From NCBI RefSeq assembly GCF_001514115.1, contig NZ_KQ948459.1, positions 186,001 through 250,000 of the forward strand: a DNA stretch of 64,000 nt, written 5' to 3'. Below are positions 33,571-42,727 of this stretch, in pieces. This DNA is from Streptomyces olivochromogenes. GTDB taxonomy: Bacteria; Actinomycetota; Actinomycetes; Streptomycetales; Streptomycetaceae. Position numbers and translations under genes: made by a program. Under the pieces are notes generated by a model. It did not search any database and was not told the DNA's origin. It was given only the letters and a program-made list of their open reading frames with translations. Each line of letters begins with the position of its first letter. Within the stretch, counting starts at the first letter, position 1.

Positions 33571-35601
33571 TCAGCAGGTCAGTCGGGCGTCCGCCCAGTC
33601 CGCGTGGTCCGAGTCGACGCCGTCGCCGCCGTCGGTGACGACGAGGCGGACGACCTGGGCGCCGGTCACGTCGGCCGAGACCGGCTGGGCCGGCATGGCG
33701 TTGGTGAGGACCCCGGTCGAGGCGACCAACGCGCCGTCCGCCCAGATCTCGAACGCGACGGTGCCCTTGGCGCCCTTCTCGTCGTCGACGCCGACATCCG
33801 CGGTGACGGTCCGGCACCGCTTGCCGGTGTAGTACTCGATGGCGCTCGGGGCGTGCGCACCGAGTCCCCTGGCGTAGACGACTCCGCCGAGAGTGATCGG
33901 ATGACCGTCGCCCGCGGCGCTCTCCCCGTTGCTGGTGTTGCGTTCAACCGGGCCGAATCCATTGGTCGTCGACAGCCATGGCAGGTCGCCGAGGTAGGAG
34001 ACGCCCGAAGGGGGAGCCACGACGACCGACACCGTGAGCGGGAGCACGCTCTCGGTGCGTATGCCGGTCGGTGAGCGGTACGTGGCCCTGAGCGTCAGGC
34101 CGTACGATCCCGCGGCCGTGCCCTCGGGCGCGGTGACCCGCCACTTCGTACGCAGGGAGTGTCCCGTGCGTACCGTGCCCGCCGTGGTCGGTGAGGCGGC
34201 CGCGACCTTCCAGCCCGTCGGGCCGCTCAGCGCCACCGAGACGTACCGCGCGGGCGTACGGCCGAGGTCGGTCACCGCCGACGTCAGGGAGACCGGCTTG
34301 CCCGACTCCACCAACGGGCTTCCGTCCAGGCCGAGTTCGACGGCGGGCGGGTTCTTGGCCCAGTGGCGGTCGGCCGAGACGCGGACGAGGACCGTGCCGT
34401 GCGCGGGGACGGTCGCGGAGATGGCGCCGGCGGTGTTGTAGCTCCGGTGCTGCCACAGGTCGCGCAGGGTGTAGCCGTGGGCGGCCGGCAATCCCACGGC
34501 CGCCGTGGTCGTGGCGATGTGCTGGGCGCTGCCGGTCTCGTTGAACAGCGCCACCGTCCGGCTGCCGTCCTTCATCTCCTTGGCGACGACCCAGCGTCCG
34601 CCCGCGGAGGAGAGCACGGTGCCCTGCCTGCCCAGGGGGTCCTGGTCGACCGCGATGACTTCCTTGTTGTCGAGGATGTCGAAGGTGGCGGGCGACGCCT
34701 TGCGCAGATCCGAGCCGATGAGCAGCGGAGCCGCCATGACCGACCACATCGAGAAGTGCGAGCGGTACTCGGTGTCGGTCATGCCTCCGTTGCCGACCTC
34801 CAGCATGTCCGGGTCGTTCCAGTGACCGGGACCCGCGTGCGGGGCGAGGGGCAGGTTCTGCTTGAGGATCGACAGCATCGAGCCCCAGTTGTCGCTGATG
34901 TCACCGGTCGTGCGCCACAGATGTCCGACGTCCGAGGCCCACTCCCAGGGCTTGTTCTCGCCCCATTCGCAGAGGCTGTAGACGATGGGCCGCCCGGTCG
35001 CCTTGAGCGCGTCCCGCATGGTCGTGTACCGCAGCTTGGCGTCCACGCCCTGGTTGTTGCAGTTGTCGTACTTGAGGTAGTCGACGCCCCAGTCCGCGAA
35101 CTGCCGGGCGTCGCTGTACTCGTGGCCGAGGGCGCCCGGGAACCCGACGCTGTCGCACGTCTTCGTGCCCGCGCTGGTGTAGATGCCGAGCTTGAGTCCC
35201 TTGGCGTGGATGTAGTCGGCGACCGCCTTGATCCCGTTCGGGAAGCGCACCGGGTCGGGTACCAGCTTGCCGTCGGCGTCCCGGGACGGCAGGGCCCAGC
35301 AGTCGTCCAGATTCACGTACTGGTACCCGGCGTCCTTGAGCCCCTTCTCCACGAAGAGGTCCGCGATCCCCTTGACCATGGTCTCGTTGAACTCGGCCCG
35401 GCAGTGCGTGGAGTTCCAGTTGTTGAAGCCCATCGGAGGGGTGAGCGCGAGGCCGTCGGCCAGGGCGGGGGACGCGGGGGCTTCGGTGGGGGCGGGGGCG
35501 GCCAGGGCCTCCGGGGCGGTCAGGCCGGTCGTACACAACAGGGCCGTCGCGAGTGCTCCGACCACTCTTCGGCTGGTTGTGCGGGTGGGAAGGTGACGCA
35601 T
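33571..35601 (-). CDS. Secreted GH27 alpha-galactosidase with NEW3 and NPCBM domains
   Basis: A 676-residue secreted enzyme releasing alpha-galactose from galactosides such as raffinose-type sugars or galactomannan. After a signal peptide, the GH27 barrel runs from about 48 to 320 (GFNNWNSTHC, YLKYDNCNN with nucleophile Asp179, WRTTGDISDNW with acid/base Asp234, 55 residues apart as in known GH27). A NEW3-type domain (about 420-520) and a C-terminal NPCBM carbohydrate-binding module follow. I chose the ATG after GGAGGAACGTAACG. It diverges from the ABC importer. Confidence 0.93.
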   Translation of the reverse strand: MRHLPTRTTSRRVVGALATALLCTTGLTAPEALAAPAPTEAPASPALADGLALTPPMGFNNWNSTHCRAEFNETMVKGIADLFVEKGLKDAGYQYVNLDDCWALPSRDADGKLVPDPVRFPNGIKAVADYIHAKGLKLGIYTSAGTKTCDSVGFPGALGHEYSDARQFADWGVDYLKYDNCNNQGVDAKLRYTTMRDALKATGRPIVYSLCEWGENKPWEWASDVGHLWRTTGDISDNWGSMLSILKQNLPLAPHAGPGHWNDPDMLEVGNGGMTDTEYRSHFSMWSVMAAPLLIGSDLRKASPATFDILDNKEVIAVDQDPLGRQGTVLSSAGGRWVVAKEMKDGSRTVALFNETGSAQHIATTTAAVGLPAAHGYTLRDLWQHRSYNTAGAISATVPAHGTVLVRVSADRHWAKNPPAVELGLDGSPLVESGKPVSLTSAVTDLGRTPARYVSVALSGPTGWKVAAASPTTAGTVRTGHSLRTKWRVTAPEGTAAGSYGLTLRATYRSPTGIRTESVLPLTVSVVVAPPSGVSYLGDLPWLSTTNGFGPVERNTSNGESAAGDGHPITLGGVVYARGLGAHAPSAIEYYTGKRCRTVTADVGVDDEKGAKGTVAFEIWADGALVASTGVLTNAMPAQPVSADVTGAQVVRLVVTDGGDGVDSDHADWADARLTC

Positions 35602-35679
35602 CGTTACGTTCCTCCGAACTCGCGAAAGATAGGATGACTGCATGTCCGCGACAAGGGTGCGCGCTTACGGTAGGACCTG

Positions 35680-35694
35680 TCCAACTCTGTTGGA
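35680..35694. promoter_or_regulatory. Inverted repeat between galactosidase and importer genes
   Basis: TCCAAC-TCT-GTTGGA is a perfect 6-bp-arm repeat in the 210-bp divergent region. Its CAAC/GTTG core resembles the LacI palindrome upstream of the ROK gene, with different spacing. It may be an operator for both directions. Confidence 0.55.
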
Positions 35695-35811
35695 AGAGAA
35701 GTGGTAACGGTTGTTCGATATCTCGTCCGAACCCTTGACGACACTCCGACATGGGAGTGAGATCCAAGCCTCGCGTTCGGTTGTGTTGGGTGGCACCCCG
35801 AGGAGGGGGAC

Positions 35812-37137
35812 ATGGCACAGTCATCGTTGAAGGGGACCGTTGTGCCCGAAGGCACCTCAGGTCATCGGATGTCCCGGCGAAATCTCTTGCGTGGTGCGGC
35901 CCTCGGCGCCGGCGCGCTCACGCTCCCCGCCCTGCTGTCCGCCTGCGGCGACGGACCCGGCGGAAACAAGAACGAAGTCACCGTCGGGTCCAACGCCTCG
36001 GACCCGGTCCCCAAGAAGGCGTACGCGGCGGCCTTCTCGGCGTACGAGAAGAAGTCCGGCAAGAAGGTCAAGGTCAACACCAAGGACCACAACGACTTCC
36101 AGGAGAACATCAACCGCTATCTCCAGGGCACGCCCGACGACGTCTTCATGTGGTTCGCGGGATATCGCATGCAGTACTTCGCGGAGAAGGGACTCCTGCA
36201 CGAGATCAGCGACGTGTGGAGCGGCTTCACCGGCTTCTCCGCGGCCCTGAAGGAGCAGTCCACCCACTCCGGCAAGCAGTACTTCGTGCCGTACTACTAC
36301 TATCCGTGGGCCGTTTTCCACCGCAAGAGCCTCTTCCAGTCCAAGGGCTACCAACAGCCCAAGACCTGGGACGACTTCATCGCACTGGCCAAGCGGATGT
36401 CGAAGGACGGGACGCCCGTCGCCTTCTGCGACAAGGACGGCTGGCCCGCGATGGGCACCTTCGACTACATCAACATGCGCCTGAACGGATACGACTTCCA
36501 CAAGTCCCTGATGGCCGGCACGGAGGCATGGACCGACGCCAAGGTGAAGAACGTCTTCGACACCTGGCGCGAGGTCATGCCCTACTACCAGAAGGGCGCC
36601 CTCGGCCGGACCTGGGAGGAGGCCGGGCAGAGCCTCCAGCAGCGCAAGACGGGGATGGCGGTCTTCGGAATGCCGCACCCGGGCACCCAGTTCCCCGAGA
36701 ACGAACGCGACGACATCGACTTCTTCGCCTTCCCCGAGATCGACCCGCAGTACGCGCAGGACGCCGTGGAAGCACCCATCGACGGCTTCCTGGTCGCCAA
36801 GAAGTCGAAGAACCTCGACGGTGCCAAGGCCCTCCTGACATGGCTGGGCACCCCCACCGCCGAGAACACCTACCTCGCCCTCGACCCCAACAACGTGGCC
36901 GTCAACGACGGGGCCGACACCGCCAAGTACAGCGCCCTGCAGAAGAAGTCGGCCCAGCTCGTCTCGGGCGCCAAGCAGATCTCGCAGTTCATGGACCGCG
37001 ACACCCGTCCGGACTTCGCCTCGACCGTGATGATCAAGGCGATCCAGGACTTCATCGGCAACCCGAAGGACGTCGACGGTCTCTGCAACAGCATCGAACG
37101 ACAGAAGAAGACCATCTTCTCGTCGCCCGTCGGCTGA
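35812..37137 (+). CDS. Sugar ABC transporter substrate-binding lipoprotein
   Basis: A 441-residue extracellular solute-binding protein. A twin-arginine-like signal (SRRNLLRGAALGAGALTLPA) ends in the lipobox LLSAC, so it is lipid-anchored. The body has the cluster-D sugar-binding pattern (DVFMWFAGYRMQYFAEKGLL, WPAMGTFDYINMRLNG). It is the first gene of an importer operon with two permeases and sits across from alpha-galactosidase; the ligand is probably a galactoside or released oligosaccharide. The ATG follows GGAGGGGGAC. Confidence 0.9.
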   Translation: MAQSSLKGTVVPEGTSGHRMSRRNLLRGAALGAGALTLPALLSACGDGPGGNKNEVTVGSNASDPVPKKAYAAAFSAYEKKSGKKVKVNTKDHNDFQENINRYLQGTPDDVFMWFAGYRMQYFAEKGLLHEISDVWSGFTGFSAALKEQSTHSGKQYFVPYYYYPWAVFHRKSLFQSKGYQQPKTWDDFIALAKRMSKDGTPVAFCDKDGWPAMGTFDYINMRLNGYDFHKSLMAGTEAWTDAKVKNVFDTWREVMPYYQKGALGRTWEEAGQSLQQRKTGMAVFGMPHPGTQFPENERDDIDFFAFPEIDPQYAQDAVEAPIDGFLVAKKSKNLDGAKALLTWLGTPTAENTYLALDPNNVAVNDGADTAKYSALQKKSAQLVSGAKQISQFMDRDTRPDFASTVMIKAIQDFIGNPKDVDGLCNSIERQKKTIFSSPVG

Positions 37138-37157
37138 TCACTGGGGGAAGACGTTCC

Positions 37158-38072
37158 GTGGCGCTCAACATCCCACGGCGCGCCGGACGACGGCGGCTGC
37201 GGCGCTTCACCCGCCGCGACACCGTCGTCCTCGGCGTGCTCCTCGGCATACCCGTCCTGCTCGACATCGTCATCGTCTGGGGCCCGACCCTCGCCTCCAT
37301 CGGGCTCTCCTTCACCTCCTGGGACGGCGTCGGCGACATCCACTGGGTGGGCGGCGACAACTACAAGAACGTGTTCGAGAACTACCCGGCGTTCTGGCCC
37401 GCCGTCCGCCACAACGTCCTGTGGCTGCTCTTCCTCGGCCTGATCGCCACGCCGTTCGGACTGTTCCTCGCGGTGCTCATCGACCGCGGAGTGCGCTTCA
37501 GCCGCTTCTACCAGTCCGTGATCTACCTGCCGGTCGTGCTCTCGCTCGCCATCGTCGGCTTCATCGCCCAGCTGATCCTCGGCACCGACCAGGGCGTGGT
37601 CAACACGATCCTCAACAACCACGAGAACCCCATCGACTGGCTCGGCGACGCGCACCTCAACATCTGGATGATGATGATCGCGGCGAGCTGGCGGCACACG
37701 GGTTACGTCATGATCCTCTACCTCGCCGGACTCAAGTCCGTCGACCCGCAGCTGAAGGAAGCCGCCGCGATCGACGGCGCGAACGCCCGCCAGACCTTCT
37801 TCCGCGTCGTCTTCCCGACCCTGCGCCCGGTCAACGTGATCGTCGGTGTCATCACCGTCATCGAGGCGCTGCGCGCGTTCGACATCGTCTACGCGGTCAA
37901 CAAGGGCCGCAACGGCCTGGAACTGCTCTCCGTCCTGATCACCGACAACATCATCGGAGAGGCCAGCCGCATCGGATTCGGCTCCGCCATCGCGGTAGTC
38001 CTGCTCACCGTCTCCCTGGGGTTCATCGTGACGTTCCTGGTCCAAGAGCTGCGAGGTGCGCGCGAACGATGA
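37158..38072 (+). CDS. Sugar ABC transporter permease (MalF-like)
   Basis: A 304-residue inner-membrane permease with six predicted helices. The cytoplasmic EAA loop, which contacts the ATPase, is EAAAIDGANARQTFFRVVFP. The GTG start follows GGGGGAAG. It overlaps the second permease by ATGA. No ATPase gene is in the operon; in streptomycetes a shared ATPase (MsiK) commonly drives such importers, which I infer here. Confidence 0.92.
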   Translation: MALNIPRRAGRRRLRRFTRRDTVVLGVLLGIPVLLDIVIVWGPTLASIGLSFTSWDGVGDIHWVGGDNYKNVFENYPAFWPAVRHNVLWLLFLGLIATPFGLFLAVLIDRGVRFSRFYQSVIYLPVVLSLAIVGFIAQLILGTDQGVVNTILNNHENPIDWLGDAHLNIWMMMIAASWRHTGYVMILYLAGLKSVDPQLKEAAAIDGANARQTFFRVVFPTLRPVNVIVGVITVIEALRAFDIVYAVNKGRNGLELLSVLITDNIIGEASRIGFGSAIAVVLLTVSLGFIVTFLVQELRGARER

Positions 38073-38998
38073 CCGCCGACATCCGCACCGGCGCCCCCGT
38101 GCGCCCGGCACCCGCTCCGGAGAAGGCGCCCGCTCCCCGCCGCCGGCCGCGCCCGGGCCGTTTCGGCGTCCACATCTTCCTGATGGGCGTCTCGCTCGCC
38201 TTCCTCGCGCCGCTCCTGCTCGCCGTCTACGCCTCGCTGCGCCCGTACGAGGAGACGGCGCAGAACGGCTACTTCTCCTTCCCGAAGCACCTGTCCTTCG
38301 AGTACTACCGCCGCGCCTACAGCGAATCCGGTATGGGCAAGTACTTCACCAACACCCTGCTCATCGCCGTGCCCGCCGTCCTCGTGACCCTCTTCCTCGC
38401 CTCGTTCGTCGCCTTCGCCGTGTCCCGGCTGAAGCTGCGCGGGGGCCTCGTCCTGCTGATGTTCTTCACCGCGGGCAACCTGCTGCCCCAACAGGTCATC
38501 GTCACCCCGCTGTACGTCCTGTTCAACAGGATCCCGCTGCCGTGGTGGATGTCCGACTCGCTGACGATGTACGACTCCTACTGGGCCGTCATCATCGTCA
38601 ACATCGGCTTCCAGATGGGCTTCTGCGTCTTCGTGCTGGCCAATTTCATGCGGACGCTGCCGCAGGAGATCCTCGAGGCCGCCATCGTCGACGGCGCGGG
38701 CGTGTGGACCCAGTTCTGGCGCATCACCCTCCCGCTGTGCCGCCCCGCCCTCGCGGCCCTCGGGACCCTCGAGTTCACCTGGATCTACAACGACTTCCTC
38801 TGGGCCCTGATCTTCATCTCCAACCCCGACAAGCTCCCGATCACGTCATCCCTCAACAACCTCCGCGGCCAGTTCTTCACCGACTACAACCTGCTGGCCG
38901 CGGGCTCCGTCCTCGTCGCCCTCCCCACGATCCTGGTCTTCCTGCTCCTGCAAAGGCACTTCGTCGCGGGGCTGACACTGGGGTCGACCAAGGGCTGA
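38069..38998 (+). CDS. Sugar ABC transporter permease (MalG-like)
   Basis: A 309-residue second permease, six helices, with the EAA loop EAAIVDGAGVWTQFWRITLP. The N-terminus has an additional Pro-rich cytoplasmic stretch. Its ATG overlaps the stop of the first permease, giving a fixed ratio. It ends 9 bp from the convergent Excalibur gene; no clear terminator is seen. Confidence 0.92.
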   Translation: MTADIRTGAPVRPAPAPEKAPAPRRRPRPGRFGVHIFLMGVSLAFLAPLLLAVYASLRPYEETAQNGYFSFPKHLSFEYYRRAYSESGMGKYFTNTLLIAVPAVLVTLFLASFVAFAVSRLKLRGGLVLLMFFTAGNLLPQQVIVTPLYVLFNRIPLPWWMSDSLTMYDSYWAVIIVNIGFQMGFCVFVLANFMRTLPQEILEAAIVDGAGVWTQFWRITLPLCRPALAALGTLEFTWIYNDFLWALIFISNPDKLPITSSLNNLRGQFFTDYNLLAAGSVLVALPTILVFLLLQRHFVAGLTLGSTKG

Positions 38999-39006
38999 TC
39001 CGCGCG

Positions 39007-39447
39007 TCACTCGCAGCCGACGCCGTCCCCGTCGCGGTCGAGGTGGCGGCCGTAGCCGGGATCTCCCACGTGGACGGGCGCGGCGCAGTTCTCGTAGTAC
39101 ACGGAGCCCCCGCCGCTGTCGTCGCTGCCGCCACCGCCCGCGACGGCGGGCTGCGCGGTGACCGTCGCGCGTACGGTCTTCGTGCTCCGCACGGTCACGG
39201 TCGCTGCGGGCGTCGCCGTGACCGTCTCCGTGGCCGTCCGCGTCGCGGTCGCGGTCGTCGTGGCGGTGACGGTGGTGGTCGGACCGGGCTTCGCCGTAGC
39301 GGACTCGGTGGTGTTTCCGCCGCTGTTGCCGATGCCGACGCCGATGAAGAGGGCCACGGCCAGCGCGGGCAGTACGTAGCGCTTGCGGGCCCAGCCCGGG
39401 GCGGTGCGGGTCGATGCGGCGGGTGGTGCCGTGTACGGGTTGGTCAT
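39007..39447 (-). CDS. Excalibur calcium-binding domain protein
   Basis: A 146-residue membrane-anchored extracellular protein. A single helix (YVLPALAVALFIGVGIG) is followed by a Thr-Ala-rich linker and a C-terminal Excalibur domain with the Ca-type DRDGDGVGCE and two Cys (YYENCAA and GCE). The domain is shorter than usual between the Cys. It is probably attached at the cell surface; function is unknown. ATG start with CAGGGGGGACG upstream. Confidence 0.82.
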   Translation of the reverse strand: MTNPYTAPPAASTRTAPGWARKRYVLPALAVALFIGVGIGNSGGNTTESATAKPGPTTTVTATTTATATRTATETVTATPAATVTVRSTKTVRATVTAQPAVAGGGGSDDSGGGSVYYENCAAPVHVGDPGYGRHLDRDGDGVGCE

Positions 39448-39569
39448 GTCGTCCCCCCTGAGGTGTTTCGAGTGGGGTGACGGTAGTGCTGCCGAAGTGT
39501 CCGAAGTGGAGGAGTGGGAGTTGCGTGACCCACCCGTGACTCCTTGTCGCGTTCGGAGTTGAACCGGGC

Positions 39570-39764
39570 ATGAAGAAGCGCAGCATGCTCGCCATCGCCT
39601 CCCTCGCCACCGGGTTCGTCGTCGCGGCGATCACCCCGTCCCACGCCGTCGACGGCGACTCCCTGGGCGACCTGCCCGTCAAGGACACGCTCAGCAGCCT
39701 CGACCACACGCTCGGCAGCGACAGCCTGGCCGTGGACGACACCACGCTCGGCCAGAACGACTGA
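39570..39764 (+). CDS. Small secreted peptide
   Basis: A 64-residue peptide. The signal sequence (KKRSMLAIASLATGFVVAAITPSHA) should leave a mature piece of about 38 acidic residues with two similar segments, SLGDLPVKDTLSSLDHTLG and SLAVDDTTLG. The ATG has GGAGTTG at acceptable distance. It resembles small streptomycete exported peptides of unknown role. A strong hairpin follows within 17 bp, indicating a short monocistronic message. Confidence 0.62.
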   Translation: MKKRSMLAIASLATGFVVAAITPSHAVDGDSLGDLPVKDTLSSLDHTLGSDSLAVDDTTLGQND

Positions 39765-39780
39765 GGCGAGGGAACGACAG

Positions 39781-39819
39781 GCGGCGCCGGTGCTCCCCGG
39801 GACGGAACACCGGCGCCGC
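39781..39819 (+). terminator. Hairpin after the small secreted peptide
   Basis: GCGGCGCCGGTG and CACCGGCGCCGC are perfect 12-bp arms around a 15-base loop, 17 bp past the stop codon. Confidence 0.8.
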
Positions 39820-39907
39820 GCTGTCGGCTCCCTCATCTGCGGCTGGTTTCCGTGGCAGGGTGAAGCGGGCAAGCCTCAGGGGGCCAATAGAAGAGGGGGA
39901 ACTGTCC

Positions 39908-40948
39908 GTGATCGTCTGGATCAACGGAGCGTTCGGTGCAGGGAAGACCACCACCGCACGGGAACTGATCGACCTGATCCCGAACAGCACGCTCTTCGAC
40001 CCCGAGGTGATCGGCGGCGAGCTCGCGCACCTGCTGCCCGCCAAACGCCTCGCCGAAGTCGGCGACTTCCAGGACCTGCCGATCTGGCGGCGCCTGGTGG
40101 TCGACACCGCGGCCGCCCTGCTCGCGGAGCTCGGCGGCGTGCTCGTGGTTCCCATGACCCTGCTGCGCCAGGAGTACCGTGACGAGATCTTCGGCGGCCT
40201 CGCCTCGCGCCGGATCGAAGTACGCCATGTGCTCCTCGCCCCGGCGGAAACGATCCTGCGGGCGCGCATAGCCGGCCGGGAGATACCCGAGGACCTCCCC
40301 GACGGCGAGATACGGGTGCGCCAGTGGTCCTACGACCACATCGAGCCCTACCGCGCGGCGCTCGCCTCCTGGCTCACCGCCGACGCCCACCCCGTCGACA
40401 CCAGCGCCCTCACCCCGTACGACACCGCGCTGCGCGTCGCCGAAGCCGTACGCACCGGTGACGCGTCGGCGTGCGACATCGTGCAGACCCCCGAACCGAC
40501 CTCCGAGACCGTCGCCGCCGGAGTCCTCCTCTTCGACGAGGAGGACCGGGTGCTGCTCGTCGACCCCACCTACAAGGCGGGCTGGGAGTTTCCCGGCGGC
40601 GTCGTCGAACCGGGGGAGGCTCCCGCGCGCGCGGGCATGCGCGAGGTCGCCGAGGAGACCGGCATACGGCTCGAGGACGTACCCGGTCTGCTGGTGGTGG
40701 ACTGGGAGCCGCCCGCACCCCCCGGCTACGGCGGTCTGCGCCTTCTCTTCGACGGCGGCCGCCTCGACTCCGGCGAGGCCCACCGGCTGCTGCTGCCCGG
40801 CCCCGAGCTGCGCGCCTGGCGCTTCGTGACCGAGCGGGAGGCGGCGGACCTGCTGCCGCCGGTGCGCTACGAGCGGCTGTGCTGGGCCCTGCGGGCGCGG
40901 GAGCGCGGCGCCGCGCTGTATCTGGAGGCCGGTATACCGCTCGGCTGA
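39908..40948 (+). CDS. P-loop kinase-like domain fused to a NUDIX hydrolase
   Basis: A 346-residue two-domain protein. The N-terminal half has a Walker A GAFGAGKTT (residues 7-15) as in small kinases of the shikimate or tunicamycin-resistance type. The C-terminal half is NUDIX, with box GGVVEPGEAPARAGMREVAEETGI (written in parts: GG...E, REVAEETG) at about 230-253. It may phosphorylate a small molecule and hydrolyse a nucleoside diphosphate derivative. The GTG after GAGGGGG is preferred over an ATG 16 codons upstream. Confidence 0.8.
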   Translation: MIVWINGAFGAGKTTTARELIDLIPNSTLFDPEVIGGELAHLLPAKRLAEVGDFQDLPIWRRLVVDTAAALLAELGGVLVVPMTLLRQEYRDEIFGGLASRRIEVRHVLLAPAETILRARIAGREIPEDLPDGEIRVRQWSYDHIEPYRAALASWLTADAHPVDTSALTPYDTALRVAEAVRTGDASACDIVQTPEPTSETVAAGVLLFDEEDRVLLVDPTYKAGWEFPGGVVEPGEAPARAGMREVAEETGIRLEDVPGLLVVDWEPPAPPGYGGLRLLFDGGRLDSGEAHRLLLPGPELRAWRFVTEREAADLLPPVRYERLCWALRARERGAALYLEAGIPLG

Positions 40949-41144
40949 CGTCGAGACCGGGCCGCCCCTCGGCCGACGTCGACGGTGTACGGACACAGGG
41001 CGATCCGGCACCGATGGTCAACGGCGCACGGAGCGGAGGCTGTTCACGCAGTGGTTCGTACAGAGCGAGTGCGGTGGAGACGTCGCCGTACGTCTCGGCG
41101 CGCAACGGGACGGTCGCTCCGGGGCCGTTCACCAGGCCGAGCCG

Positions 41145-41174
41145 GAGGGTCCTCGCCGGGTGGCGAGGACCCTC
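41145..41174. terminator. Bidirectional hairpin between NUDIX fusion and M20 genes
   Basis: GAGGGTCCTCGCC and GGCGAGGACCCTC are perfect 13-bp arms with a four-base loop, just beyond the M20 stop. The 238-bp gap otherwise holds no gene. Confidence 0.85.
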
Positions 41175-41186
41175 TCGGCCGGGTGG

Positions 41187-42542
41187 TCAGCTCGCCGCGT
41201 ACTTCTGGAGGAACAGCGCCTCCGTGACCGAGAGACGCTCCAGCTCGTCGGGCGAGACGCTCTCGTTCACGGCGTGGATCTGCGCCTTCGGCTCACTCAG
41301 GCCGATGAGCAGGATCTCCGCGTGCGGGTAGAGCGAGGCGAGGGTGTTGCACAGCGGGATGGAACCGCCCTGGCCCGCGGACTGCATCTCCTCGCCCGGG
41401 TAGGCGACCGCCATCGCCTCCGCCATCGCCGTGTACGCCGGGCTGGAGGTGTCGGCGCGGAACGGCTGGCCCTGGCCGATCTGCTCGGTGCTCACCCGCG
41501 CGCCCCACGGCGTGCGCGCCTCCAGATGCGCCTGCAGGAGCTTGCTCGCCTCGACCGCGTCCACGCCCGGCGGCACCCGCAGGCTCACCAGCGCACGCGC
41601 GCCCGCCTGCACGGACGGAGTGGCACCGACGACCGGCGGGCAGTCGATGCCGAGCACGGTGACGGCCGGACGTGCCCAGATGCGATCGGCGACCGTACCC
41701 GAGCCGATCAACTCGACCCCGTCCAGCACCTTGGCGTCCTTGCGGAACGCCTCCTCCTCGTACTGCAACCCATCCCAGCGGGCGTCCCCGGTCAGCCCGT
41801 CGATCGTCGTCGAACCGTCCTCGGCGCGCAGCGAGTCCAGTACGCGGATCAGCGCGCCCAGCGCGTCGGGCGCCGCCCCGCCGAACTGGCCCGAGTGCAG
41901 ATTGCCTTCCAGCGTGTCGATCTGCACGCGAACGAGCGTCATCCCGCGCAGGGTCGAAGTGACCGTCGGCAGACCCAGCCGGAAGTTGCCGACGTCACCG
42001 ATGACGATGGTGTCGGCGGTCAGCAACGCCGGGTGCTGCTCGGCGTACTGCTCCAGACCGCCCGTGCCCTGCTCCTCCGAACCCTCGACGATCACCTTGA
42101 CGCCCACCGGAACGCCACCGTTCGCCTTCAGCGCGCGCAGCGCGAGCAGGTGCATGATGAACCCGCCCTTGCAGTCGGCGGCGCCGCGCCCGTACCAGCG
42201 GCCGTCGCGCTCCGTCAGCTCGAACGCCGGGGTCGTCCAGGCAGCCTCGTCCAGCGGCGGCTGCACGTCGTAGTGCGCGTACAGCAGCACGGTCTTGGCG
42301 CCCTCGGGCCCGGGCAGGAAGCCGTACACCGACTGCGTGCCGTCCGGGGTGTCCAGCAGCGCCACGTCCTGGAAACCCTCGGCGCGCAGCGCGTCGGCGA
42401 CCCAGTTCGCGGCGCCCTCGCTCTCACTCCTCGGGTACTGGTCGAAGTCCGCCACCGACTTGAAGGCCACCAGTTCGGTGAGCTCCGCCTGCGCCCTGGG
42501 CATGAGCGAGGCGACGGTCTCGGCGACCGGATTCGACGACAT
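41187..42542 (-). CDS. M20-family dipeptidase
   Basis: A 451-residue cytoplasmic zinc dipeptidase/carboxypeptidase. Motifs are LLYAHYDVQPP (His90, catalytic Asp92), YGRGAADCKGG (bridging Asp123) and EGSEEQGTGG (Glu156 base), with a dimerisation domain in the middle. The ATG follows AAGGAG by seven bases. A GntR-type inverted repeat lies in its upstream region, so expression may follow an amino-acid or peptide signal. Typical of streptomycete housekeeping peptidases. Confidence 0.92.
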   Translation of the reverse strand: MSSNPVAETVASLMPRAQAELTELVAFKSVADFDQYPRSESEGAANWVADALRAEGFQDVALLDTPDGTQSVYGFLPGPEGAKTVLLYAHYDVQPPLDEAAWTTPAFELTERDGRWYGRGAADCKGGFIMHLLALRALKANGGVPVGVKVIVEGSEEQGTGGLEQYAEQHPALLTADTIVIGDVGNFRLGLPTVTSTLRGMTLVRVQIDTLEGNLHSGQFGGAAPDALGALIRVLDSLRAEDGSTTIDGLTGDARWDGLQYEEEAFRKDAKVLDGVELIGSGTVADRIWARPAVTVLGIDCPPVVGATPSVQAGARALVSLRVPPGVDAVEASKLLQAHLEARTPWGARVSTEQIGQGQPFRADTSSPAYTAMAEAMAVAYPGEEMQSAGQGGSIPLCNTLASLYPHAEILLIGLSEPKAQIHAVNESVSPDELERLSVTEALFLQKYAAS

Positions 42543-42567
42543 GGGCACGCTCCTTGTAGGTGCGACG

Positions 42568-42585
42568 TTGTACTTCTGTGTACAA
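42568..42585. promoter_or_regulatory. Operator-like inverted repeat upstream of the M20 gene
   Basis: TTGTAC-TTCTGT-GTACAA has perfect 6-bp arms, 26 bp upstream of the M20 start. GntR-family sites often look like this. Confidence 0.5.
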
Positions 42586-42727
42586 GTGATCGGGTGGTGC
42601 GTACGCGCGTCCCTGGTGTGCAGGGCGCATACGCCCCCGATCCTCCCACAGTGGCCTGCGGCGATGCCCGCCGTAGGATGCTTGGGACCGTGGCGGCAGA
42701 CGGCTGGACTGGGAGCAGTAGACCATC

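Noticed and set aside
40949..41132. Coding-like minus-strand stretch between the NUDIX fusion and M20 genes
   Set aside because: It has a plausible composition but no ribosome site, no domain, and its frame continues antisense to the NUDIX gene.
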